Assembly (NCBI GenBank): GCA_002321895.1
Contig: DCMZ01000010.1
Span: 390,135 to 454,134 of the forward strand
Direction: 5' to 3'
From: Bdellovibrionaceae bacterium UBA1609
GTDB lineage: Bacteria > Bdellovibrionota > Bdellovibrionia > Bdellovibrionales > UBA1609
Length of the DNA stretch: 64,000 nt
Below the pieces are notes generated by a model that was not told the origin of the DNA, did not search any database, and worked only from the letters and a program-made list of their open reading frames with translations. The position numbers and the translations under genes are program-made. Positions 41,012 through 48,357 of the stretch are shown piece after piece; the first letter of the stretch is position 1, and each line of letters begins with the position of its first letter.

Positions 41012-43009
41012 TCACTCGAAGTCACCATCATCTTCTACAGATTCAAAATCATCAAAGTCCTCTTCGGTGAAGTCCTCATCCACTCCGTCCTCTTCACCGG
41101 TATCCAACATCACAGAAGAACCGGCGTTGGCCGTCTCCACCTGCTGTGGAGTGGATTCCACGCCGCCCATCTGAAGAGTTGAGTCGCTTTGAACTTCGGC
41201 CACATAGCCATCATTTCCTACATAGTCGCCATTAAAAATATCTTCTTTGGACTGAACAATAACTGCCGTCGAAAAATTCTCCGAAACATCCACTACCTTT
41301 ACAAAACCCTTCAATTGACCATCATCAAAAATATTGGACTTGGGATGCCTTAAAGTTCGGTTATGACGAATGGGTAAAATGTAACCCGGTGCCAATCCCT
41401 GATTGGTACCCTTATCAAGAAATATGATTTCACCTTGGGCGTAAACGTTTCGAGCCACAGAACCAGCTCCACCCACAATAAAACCCTCGATGTAGACTTT
41501 CTCCCCATCTGTATTAATGTCCACCGTTTCAATTCTTCCATCCAAAAGAACAGCTCCCAAAGAGATCATTGAGGTGGCTTTATTTACATAGGCTCGATAA
41601 ACCGTGTTTTTTTCGATCTTCGCATCCACTTTTTCACGCAACTGAATTTCACCCACCACTTCGACAATAGTAGCATCTTTTACATCATCCACTTCAGGTG
41701 CATCTTTCATAAAGGTATTAACAGCATCAAGATCTCCCAATTTTTCAACGACCTTAAAGATCTGCCCCGGCTTTCCTACACCTTCCTTCATCTCGACAAA
41801 AACATACTGTCCTGGACCAGCGGTCATTGAACCGATATCGGTTTCTAAAACCCGCCCGATCCCTTTGGGCTCTCTATCTGAAATATAATAGTTGATTTGT
41901 TTTCTGTTCTTAATGTTGGATAACAACTCTCGCGTACGAGCTAAGCCCACCACTAAATCATCATCATCCTCACGAGAAGGTTCCAGCCCTGGTAAACTCG
42001 GTGGTAAGTTGTTAACCACAGGAGTGGGATCTCTTACCGGTGGCGGAATTTCAATTTCGTCTTCATCACCAAACTCTAAATCATCGTCGTCGGCCTGCTT
42101 AATGGCTTGTCGGGTAACAAATGGTGCTGGGTTATCCACAGGACCCACTTGCGACGGAGAAAAAATTTGAAATGAAGGTGCATCGTCGACATCGCCTAGC
42201 TGGAACTGTACGACATTGGTGGGCTCAATAATATGCGGGTTTTCAATTTTACTATTGAGTGACCAAACCTTCGACCAATAGAAACCATCCCCAAAAAAAG
42301 TATCACTCACATCCCACAGAGTGTCTCCGGCTTGAATGACGTACTTCTCTAAAATCCTATCACCGGTAATCCCCAACCATTCGTTATCAGATAGAGGCTG
42401 GCTGTAATACTCGTTAAAAATTTGGTTGAGTTGCTTTTCATAATCCAAATCAGGAGCATCTGGCTTATAGGGTTGAAAGGCGTTTTCCTCTACATCTAAT
42501 TCTAAAACGGTTTCAGATTCGTCTTCCAGCACAGCCGTTGGCGCCTCAAACTCTTCGTCTCCGAGAGCATCCTCAGCTATTTCTTCATCTAACAGAGAGT
42601 CGTCCTCTTCCAATACGTCCTCAAGACTCTGATCACCTAAAGCATCACCTTCTTCAGCGAGCTCCTCATCAGAAAAATCATCTTCAAAGTCCTCGTCGGC
42701 AAAGTCCTCGTCGGCAAAATCCTCATCAGCGAAATCTTCGTCACTGAAATCATCTTCGAAGTCCTCATCGGCAAAATCCTCATCTCCGAAATCATCCTCA
42801 AAGCTACCCTCTTCTTCTGCTACACCTGAATCTGCAGATTCCACCTCCACATCATCAAATGTGGAATCTGACTCCACATTGATTTCTGTATCTTCCAAGG
42901 ATTCCAGCTCAGCTTCCAACTCCGACATATCGTCGAAATCTTCCTGCGCCATAACGAAAGGAGTTGTTAGGGATAACAATAGAACTAGTATGAGATATTT
43001 TAAACGCAC
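41012..43009 (-). CDS. LysM-domain protein with acidic repeat region
   Basis: A 665-residue protein with a signal peptide (residues 1-21, ending Val-Met-Ala). Residues about 25-160 are extremely acidic with tandem Asp-Glu-Asp-Phe-Ala units, a LysM domain follows near residues 220-270 (Tyr-Val-Ile-Gln-Ala-Gly-Asp-Thr-Leu-Trp-Asp-Val), then Pro-rich linkers and a beta-rich C-terminal region, and the tail is again acidic. LysM binds peptidoglycan, so the protein is probably periplasmic and cell-wall attached. The preceding gene encodes a TPR lipoprotein 30 bases upstream in the same direction, likely a partner. Confidence 0.8.
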   Translation of the reverse strand: MRLKYLILVLLLSLTTPFVMAQEDFDDMSELEAELESLEDTEINVESDSTFDDVEVESADSGVAEEEGSFEDDFGDEDFADEDFEDDFSDEDFADEDFADEDFADEDFEDDFSDEELAEEGDALGDQSLEDVLEEDDSLLDEEIAEDALGDEEFEAPTAVLEDESETVLELDVEENAFQPYKPDAPDLDYEKQLNQIFNEYYSQPLSDNEWLGITGDRILEKYVIQAGDTLWDVSDTFFGDGFYWSKVWSLNSKIENPHIIEPTNVVQFQLGDVDDAPSFQIFSPSQVGPVDNPAPFVTRQAIKQADDDDLEFGDEDEIEIPPPVRDPTPVVNNLPPSLPGLEPSREDDDDLVVGLARTRELLSNIKNRKQINYYISDREPKGIGRVLETDIGSMTAGPGQYVFVEMKEGVGKPGQIFKVVEKLGDLDAVNTFMKDAPEVDDVKDATIVEVVGEIQLREKVDAKIEKNTVYRAYVNKATSMISLGAVLLDGRIETVDINTDGEKVYIEGFIVGGAGSVARNVYAQGEIIFLDKGTNQGLAPGYILPIRHNRTLRHPKSNIFDDGQLKGFVKVVDVSENFSTAVIVQSKEDIFNGDYVGNDGYVAEVQSDSTLQMGGVESTPQQVETANAGSSVMLDTGEEDGVDEDFTEEDFDDFESVEDDGDFE
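42666..42810. repeat. in-gene tandem 15-base repeats coding acidic pentapeptides
   Basis: Copies of a 15-base unit coding Asp-Glu-Asp-Phe-Ala and variants (Glu-Asp-Asp-Phe-Ser) stand in tandem inside the LysM gene, with synonymous changes between units. The array can change length by slippage or recombination and vary the acidic spacer of the protein. Confidence 0.75.
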
Positions 43010-43039
43010 CGGACTTCCCTGTTCAGTGTTGGTTTTAAT

Positions 43040-43741
43040 CTAAGCTTTGTCTTTAATCAGTCGAATTTCAACTTCCGCCCTTTTCGCCTCAAGGCTATCA
43101 GGGTACTCATTCATCAATTGTGTAAATGCTTGCTTTGCCATTTTAGGTAAATTCATTTTTATATAGGTTTGAGCTTTTCCATAAATGGAACTTGGACGCT
43201 TATTGCCTATTGGAAAATCTTTTATCACTCGATCAAAATTCCGCAAAGCCTCTCCATAATTTCCAGCTTCTAAATTCAATCGAGCAAACAAATAGTAAGC
43301 ATTGTCCAAATGAACAGAATTTGGAAAGTCCTTCTTAAGCGCAGTGATGCCAGCAAAAACTTTTGGCCGATCTTTCTGTTTGTAAGCGGTTAAGATAAAT
43401 TGAAAGGCTCGCTTCTCGTTATTCCTTGGAACATCCGCCGAAAACACTTGTTGCTCTTGACCCTGAGAAAGTGAAGTTGAGCGTGTGGCCGAATAACTCG
43501 GCACAACGGCCATAGATGGAGCTCTCACAATTGGAGGCGCATCACTCACACCCAATAGACCCTGAAGCACTCCGTTTTTTTCTTCTAAATGTTCGATTTT
43601 ATCATTGGCCTGGGTGAGCCGCTTTTGAAGCTTTTCCAGCTCTCTATCTTTTTCCCGAGTGTCAGGACTCAGAGTTGAGCAACCTAATAGGCCACTCACT
43701 ACTAACGGCAAACTGATAAAATAAAGCAATGAACGATCCAT
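43040..43741 (-). CDS. TPR lipoprotein (YbgF/CpoB-like)
   Basis: A 233-residue lipoprotein: the signal sequence ends Leu-Leu-Gly-Cys at residue 21. Residues about 30-62 form a coiled coil (Leu-Gln-Lys-Arg-Leu-Thr-Gln-Ala), then a Pro/Ser-rich linker, and three TPR units occupy the C-terminal half (Asp-Asn-Ala-Tyr-Tyr-Leu-Phe-Ala-Arg, Ala-Leu-Arg-Asn-Phe-Asp-Arg-Val). Coiled coil plus TPR is the architecture of CpoB/YbgF, which links Tol-Pal with cell-wall synthesis. No tol-pal gene is nearby, but a LysM protein follows 30 bases downstream, supporting a cell-wall role. Confidence 0.8.
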   Translation of the reverse strand: MDRSLLYFISLPLVVSGLLGCSTLSPDTREKDRELEKLQKRLTQANDKIEHLEEKNGVLQGLLGVSDAPPIVRAPSMAVVPSYSATRSTSLSQGQEQQVFSADVPRNNEKRAFQFILTAYKQKDRPKVFAGITALKKDFPNSVHLDNAYYLFARLNLEAGNYGEALRNFDRVIKDFPIGNKRPSSIYGKAQTYIKMNLPKMAKQAFTQLMNEYPDSLEAKRAEVEIRLIKDKA

Positions 43742-44055
43742 GTTCCAACTCCTTAAATCATCGTAACCAATTCAAATTCGAAAGGAAAGACAGCATGATG
43801 GCGCAATAAGTCATTTTTCTCACAATCCCAAAGTTTATCCACATTCCCTGTGGAGTACTCCCCCTCTGCAGCCCTAGACTTTAATCCTATTAAGGGTTTC
43901 AGCTAAATGCACAGTCCGAATGCAATCCACAAAAATCAATCTCATCTCTGGAACTCTCCCCACCCACTCACTTCAATCATTGTCCGGCTTTCGGCAAGTT
44001 ACCAGGGTAAGTATCTTTCAAGCCATGATCCACGGGTAAGGAGATTGCTTACTGA
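43742..44055. other. 314-bp divergent region between the TPR lipoprotein and comEC
   Basis: No gene is seen. The region must carry divergent promoters; it includes a palindrome overlapping a DnaA-box-like sequence (43835-43854) and, near the right end, AAGGAG (44037-44042) as ribosome-binding site for the ComEC-like gene. Confidence 0.45.
43835..43854. promoter_or_regulatory. 6+6 inverted repeat overlapping a DnaA-box-like sequence
   Basis: TCCACA (43838-43843) and TGTGGA (43849-43854) are perfect inverted repeats with five bases between them, a possible operator for a dimeric repressor. The left part reads TTATCCACA (43835-43843), a perfect match to a DnaA box. One isolated box is expected by chance, so the operator reading is only a candidate. 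Confidence 0.3.
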
Positions 44056-44997
44056 TTGGACATGAAAACCCCAATCGCCTCTACTTTGTCCCTTAGCTTT
44101 AAAGTGGTGCTGCCCCTTTTAACACTTCTTATTGCCGTAAAGGCATCACCCCACCTACATCGAATGTGTCTAAACATAATATCCGACAAGAAAGCCTATC
44201 ATTTTATCCCAAAGGCAGTAGTTTGCGGTAAAAAGCAAACCCCTCATGTTCTTACTGAAAGCTTGGCCCGTTCAGGCCTACTACATCTTTTTGTTACCAG
44301 CGGAGCTCATCTTCAATTTTTACTTTTACTTTTGGGAGGCTACTTTTGGTGGCAACCACACCGACCACTACCAGTATTTTTTGCATTTCTATCAGGGCTT
44401 TTCTACTTAAGTGTCTGTCAATTCCCTCCTCCTTTGCTTCGGGCCGGCCTGCAATTTATCGGATCTGGCTGCAACAGATGGCTGATGTTTAATGCCCCCA
44501 GATGGCTTATAGCGTTAATGACCACATTGATTCCCTTGCTGATTTTTCCCGAGTGGACAGCCTCTTGGTCCTTTGTTCTGAGTGTGTATTGCGGACTTAT
44601 AATGGCTTACCGTCAACCTTCAGATTCTTCATTTCGATTCAACTTTCGCATTTATGTTTTATTGCTCCCCTTTTTCATCCAGTGGACACCTCCCTCTGTG
44701 CTATCTATAGCAATCAATATGCTCCTTACTCCTATTTTGGGAGTTGTTCTTATTCCCATTTGCTTGATCGATATGTTCACCCCAACCAGCTTTAATTTTA
44801 TAAGCCATTTTTGGGATTTTCTTTTTAATCTTTTAGCTCAAATCCCAGTGCCCACCGAGTCACACACCCAGGCCCTTTCCATCTTGATCTATTGGATTTA
44901 CACACTTTGCACAGGAGTCTATCTTGAATGGCATAGCAAAAGCATCGGTCGTATGGCTCATCCTTTTAACAGCTCTTCCGACCAGTCACAGCTTTAG
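44056..44997 (+). CDS. ComEC membrane (competence) domain, encoded separately
   Basis: A 313-residue membrane protein with many hydrophobic segments. The ComEC/Rec2 signature is recognisable near residue 75: Gly-Leu-Leu-His-Leu-Phe-Val-Thr-Ser-Gly-Ala-His-Leu, as in the competence domain of the DNA-uptake channel. The usual N-terminal OB-fold and the C-terminal metallo-beta-lactamase domain are absent; the latter is in the next gene, in a different frame, overlapping by 74 bases. The start is a TTG at 44056 or an ATG at 44062, with AAGGAG slightly far upstream. The pair would move single-stranded DNA across the inner membrane. Confidence 0.8.
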   Translation: MDMKTPIASTLSLSFKVVLPLLTLLIAVKASPHLHRMCLNIISDKKAYHFIPKAVVCGKKQTPHVLTESLARSGLLHLFVTSGAHLQFLLLLLGGYFWWQPHRPLPVFFAFLSGLFYLSVCQFPPPLLRAGLQFIGSGCNRWLMFNAPRWLIALMTTLIPLLIFPEWTASWSFVLSVYCGLIMAYRQPSDSSFRFNFRIYVLLLPFFIQWTPPSVLSIAINMLLTPILGVVLIPICLIDMFTPTSFNFISHFWDFLFNLLAQIPVPTESHTQALSILIYWIYTLCTGVYLEWHSKSIGRMAHPFNSSSDQSQL

Positions 44998-45670
44998 TCA
45001 TTTTATAGTTTGGAATGTGGGACAAGGCCTTTGGACCACTTTGCAAAACGCCACACACTGTATTCATGTGGACATGGGCGGTGAGAAATTTTATAGCTGG
45101 GCCCGCCTTCATCAATTTTGCGGGGATAAAAAAAATATTTTATTTATTTCCCATTTTGATCAAGATCATATTTCGCTCATTCCAAAAGTCGCCTCCAGAG
45201 TCCGAAATATTTGTTACGCCCCCTTAAGAGTGCCCCCTAAGGGAAAGCAATATTATTTTAAAAACATCTCAACCTGCAAAAAAGAAGAAAAACTCCCGAC
45301 ACCACTCAAAATAATTTATCGCCCTTTGCCCTCAACCCACTCCAAAGAGAATGCTCTTTCGAATGTATTTCTCTTGGCCGATCATATTTTAATCCCTGGG
45401 GATAGTTTAAAAAAGCAAGAACGAAACTGGTCTCAGTTCCCCCCTATAGCCAATACACAAATTCTAGTGCTCGGCCACCATGGTAGTGCCACCAGTACGT
45501 CTCAAAAATTATTAAATCATTTGCCGCATTTACAAGTGGCCATTTCAAGTGCGAGAAAACGCAAATATGGCCACCCTCACAGAGAAATACTTTATCGGCT
45601 CCAAAATAAAAAAGTCCCCGTATTAACCACGGAGACTTTCGGAAATTTAATATTTGAGCTTAGACCTTAA
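44924..45670 (+). CDS. ComEC metallo-beta-lactamase-like domain, encoded separately
   Basis: A 248-residue protein matching the C-terminal domain of ComEC: Val-Gly-Gln-Gly near the start, Ser-His-Phe-Asp-Gln-Asp-His in place of the metal-binding His-x-Asp-x-Asp-His (first His kept), Ile-Pro-Gly-Asp-Ser and Gly-His-His-Gly-Ser-Ala-Thr-Ser. In ComEC this domain may degrade the non-transported DNA strand. The TTG start at 44924 has an AGGAG six bases upstream, inside the first gene, which argues that the division is real and not a sequencing frameshift. A hydrophobic N-terminus (residues 8-22) may anchor or export it to the periplasm. Confidence 0.82.
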   Translation: MNGIAKASVVWLILLTALPTSHSFSHFIVWNVGQGLWTTLQNATHCIHVDMGGEKFYSWARLHQFCGDKKNILFISHFDQDHISLIPKVASRVRNICYAPLRVPPKGKQYYFKNISTCKKEEKLPTPLKIIYRPLPSTHSKENALSNVFLLADHILIPGDSLKKQERNWSQFPPIANTQILVLGHHGSATSTSQKLLNHLPHLQVAISSARKRKYGHPHREILYRLQNKKVPVLTTETFGNLIFELRP

Positions 45671-45682
45671 TATATCTAACCA

Positions 45683-46795
45683 TCAATTGATTTGGAAGGG
45701 CTTATACTCCATATCTAAATCTCTGGCCACGGGTTCATAGGCTACATAGCCACCATAAACGTTAAGGCCATGATAAAGAGCTTTATCCTTTTGGATAGCC
45801 TCTTCAACTCCCAGCTCAGCAAGCATAGATGCGTAACGCATAGTCGCGTTGGTCAACGCATAAGTGGATGTTCTTGAAACCACACCGGGCATATTTGGAA
45901 CACAGTAATGGATAACGCCATCCACTTCAAAAGTCGGATTGGTATGACTTGTTGGCTTACAAGTTTCAATGCAACCACCTTGATCGACAGCAACATCTAC
46001 CACAACAGATCCCTCACCCATTGAAGACACCATATCTTTAGTAACGAGCTTTGGAGCTTTTCGCCCAGCGATTAAAACACCACCAATAAGAAGATCAGCT
46101 TCCGCAACGGAATCCTCAATATTTACAACATTGGAGTAAAGTGTACGCACGCGGCCTTGGAAAATATCATCTAAATACTCTAGACGAGAGTGATTCACGT
46201 CTAAAATGGTGACTTCAGCGCCAAGCCCTACTGCCATTTTTGCAGCATTGGTTCCAACCACACCGCCACCAATGATGACTACGCGACCTTTTTGAACTCC
46301 AGTCACGCCACCCATTAAGATACCTTTGCCACCTTTATCTTTCTGTAGATAAAAAGCACCCACTTGAGTGGCCATCCTACCGGCGACTTCACTCATAGGA
46401 GTCAGCAATGGCAATGTTCCATCGGGTGCCTGAATAGTTTCATAACCAATGGCTTTTACTTTTCGATCACACAGAACCTTGGTCAATTTAGGCTCGGCAG
46501 CCAAATGCAAATAAGTATATAAAATTTGGTTTTCCTGCATGAGGTCGTATTCATCAGGTAATGGTTCTTTCACTTTAATAATCATTTCCGAGCGCTCGTA
46601 AACCTCTTTTTTGGTCTCAACGATCTCAGCCCCTACAGCTTCATACTCTTCATCGGAGATCATACTCCCTAGGCCCGCATGTCGCTCGACCAATAGGGTA
46701 TGTCCCTCTTCCACCAATTGGCGAACTCCTTTTTCAGTAAGTCCAACCCGACTTTCACTGATTTTAATCTCTTTTGGCACTCCAATAATCATCAC
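45683..46795 (-). CDS. ald: alanine dehydrogenase
   Basis: A 370-residue NAD-dependent dehydrogenase that interconverts L-alanine and pyruvate plus ammonia. N-terminal catalytic residues are in Ile-Gly-Val-Pro-Lys-Glu-Ile-Lys and Glu-Ser-Arg-Val-Gly-Leu; the NAD-binding Gly-Gly-Gly-Val-Val-Gly-Thr-Asn sits around residue 175, and the conserved Tyr-Glu-Thr and Gly-Gly-Val-Leu-Ile-Ala-Gly-Arg-Lys-Ala-Pro are present. Length is normal. Amino-acid catabolism by Ald suits a bacterium that feeds on protein. The gene stands alone, converging on the ComEC pair. Confidence 0.95.
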   Translation of the reverse strand: MMIIGVPKEIKISESRVGLTEKGVRQLVEEGHTLLVERHAGLGSMISDEEYEAVGAEIVETKKEVYERSEMIIKVKEPLPDEYDLMQENQILYTYLHLAAEPKLTKVLCDRKVKAIGYETIQAPDGTLPLLTPMSEVAGRMATQVGAFYLQKDKGGKGILMGGVTGVQKGRVVIIGGGVVGTNAAKMAVGLGAEVTILDVNHSRLEYLDDIFQGRVRTLYSNVVNIEDSVAEADLLIGGVLIAGRKAPKLVTKDMVSSMGEGSVVVDVAVDQGGCIETCKPTSHTNPTFEVDGVIHYCVPNMPGVVSRTSTYALTNATMRYASMLAELGVEEAIQKDKALYHGLNVYGGYVAYEPVARDLDMEYKPFQIN

Positions 46796-46917
46796 TCATC
46801 CCCTTTGAATCCTTAATTAAACCAATTGGTTAAAATGAATGATTTGTTCTATTCTTGGGGCTAATTCGAGTCAATAGAATCCGGGGGGACTCCTGGTCAA
46901 CATTGCGTCAGTTTCGT

Positions 46918-47178
46918 TTAGGGATAGGTACAGTCATAGGACGTTTTGGAATAGTAAAACCGCTCGCCCACTTCCGTACAATCCTTAAAGTAAAAGCGAA
47001 TGGGCCGCCAGTCCGGAGCTGACAGTTCCATGGGCTTGCGAATGTGTATTGCATCGGTTAGAAACGCCGATCCATGGGCCTGAGAGTTCTCGTCCAAGTC
47101 TGCCATCCCAAAATTTTCGGATTTTGAAGTGGCACATCCCAAACTGAAAAAGAGTAAGAAAAATACAATTCGTCGCAT
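46918..47178 (-). CDS. small hypothetical lipoprotein, 86 aa
   Basis: An 86-residue protein with a lipobox: Phe-Phe-Ser-Leu-Gly-Cys at residues 10-15. The mature part has about 70 residues, two further Cys near the C-terminus (Asp-Cys-Thr-Glu and Tyr-Asp-Cys-Thr-Tyr-Pro) that could form a disulfide, and a Trp-Arg-Pro-Ile-Arg-Phe-Tyr-Phe strand. I do not recognise a family. It is divergent from lpxC, so both share the 47179-47439 regulatory region, whose content I could not resolve further. Confidence 0.6.
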   Translation of the reverse strand: MRRIVFFLLFFSLGCATSKSENFGMADLDENSQAHGSAFLTDAIHIRKPMELSAPDWRPIRFYFKDCTEVGERFYYSKTSYDCTYP

Positions 47179-47439
47179 TGTATATAGAATACAAAAAACT
47201 AAGGCCGACTTCGACAGGCGCGCACAGCTCCGGCCCTGAGTCCATATTCAAACTAGGTGTATGTCCAGCCCTTCTGTGGACTATTAGATCCAATAAGTGG
47301 CTAGAATCACTCACATTAACGCGCATAATCATGAGCGAAGCCCTCCTGCCTAATGGAAAAAATGTAATACTTCTAAGGCCTTACGAAGTCTCCCGGTTCC
47401 TTTTGCTTGAGTGGCACTAATCTTGTAGTAAAGAAGCTT

Positions 47440-48348
47440 ATGTTTTTACAAAGAACTCTTAGAAAACGCGTTGTTGTTGAAGGTATTGGCTTACATACGG
47501 GTGAGCCCGCTACACTCACATTCTGTCCTGCTCCACCGGACACCGGCATTTATATAGTGCGCAAAGATATGCCCGGCTCCCCGGCTATTTCCACTCGAGC
47601 GGAGTTTGTTACTGCGACGACCAATGCCACCACACTGGGTGGAGAATCCTTTTCCGTATCTACAGTTGAGCACTGCCTTTCGGCTTTAACTGCCTTTCGC
47701 ATTGATAACTTGTTTATTGAGTTAAGTGGACCAGAAATCCCCATTGTAGATGGCTCTGCCAAACCTTTTGTGGATGCCATTTTAGAAGCGGGCATGGCTG
47801 AGCAGGAAATCCCTAGAAAATATGTTTTTATTGATGAGCCCGTTTATGTCGGCAACGAAGAAAAGTATGCCTATGTTAAACCCTACAACGGCTTAAGAGT
47901 GACCTGCACCATTGAGTTCCCTCATCCAAAAATTGGTCACCAAACCATCGATATTGATATCAACGAACACACTTATACTCGTAAAATTTGTAGTGCTCGA
48001 ACGTTTGGATTCATCAAAGATGTGGAGATGCTCCAATCTAAAGGCCTCATTCGAGGTGGCAGTCTAGATAACGCTATTGTGTTGGACAATCAGGATATTC
48101 TTAACCCTGAAGGCCTTCGCTTTGCGGATGAGTTTGTTCGACATAAAGTTTTAGATGCGCTTGGTGACTTGGTCATGCTAGGCCGACCGATGCTTGGCCA
48201 TTTGGTTTTGTATAAAGCCGGACACGATGTGATGAACACCTTGGTGCACAAAGTACTCTCCAGCCCTGAATCCTATCGCCTTATTGAACTGGGTACCGAA
48301 ATTCCCGATACCACTGCAAAAGGTCGACACCTTTGGGCTTTTAACTAA
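47440..48348 (+). CDS. lpxC: UDP-3-O-acyl-N-acetylglucosamine deacetylase
   Basis: A 302-residue zinc enzyme, the committed step of lipid A synthesis. The ATG at 47440 gives the usual N-terminus Leu-Gln-Arg-Thr-Leu; an upstream TTG adds 11 residues. The zinc ligands are the His in Val-Glu-His-Cys-Leu-Ser-Ala-Leu, and the His/Asp pair in His-Lys-Val-Leu-Asp-Ala-Leu-Gly-Asp; Gly-Ile-Gly-Leu-His-Thr-Gly and Ser-Ala-Arg-Thr-Phe-Gly-Phe are also intact. It shows that the cell makes lipid A, so it is a diderm. It is not linked to other lpx genes here. Confidence 0.96.
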   Translation: MFLQRTLRKRVVVEGIGLHTGEPATLTFCPAPPDTGIYIVRKDMPGSPAISTRAEFVTATTNATTLGGESFSVSTVEHCLSALTAFRIDNLFIELSGPEIPIVDGSAKPFVDAILEAGMAEQEIPRKYVFIDEPVYVGNEEKYAYVKPYNGLRVTCTIEFPHPKIGHQTIDIDINEHTYTRKICSARTFGFIKDVEMLQSKGLIRGGSLDNAIVLDNQDILNPEGLRFADEFVRHKVLDALGDLVMLGRPMLGHLVLYKAGHDVMNTLVHKVLSSPESYRLIELGTEIPDTTAKGRHLWAFN

Positions 48349-48357
48349 TTTTAAATT

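Noticed and set aside
42666..42810. CRISPR-like array
   Set aside because: The repeats are in a reading frame, 15 bases long, without distinct spacers, and code an acidic repeat protein.
43835..43843. Perfect DnaA box as a sign of a replication origin
   Set aside because: It is a single box in the intergenic region, with one more match inside the LysM gene near 42131-42142; two in 64 kb are expected by chance and there is no dnaA/dnaN or AT-rich unwinding element.
44924..44997. Sequencing frameshift splitting comEC
   Set aside because: The second gene has its own AGGAG ribosome-binding site before the TTG, so separate translation is the simpler reading; reads could still overturn it.
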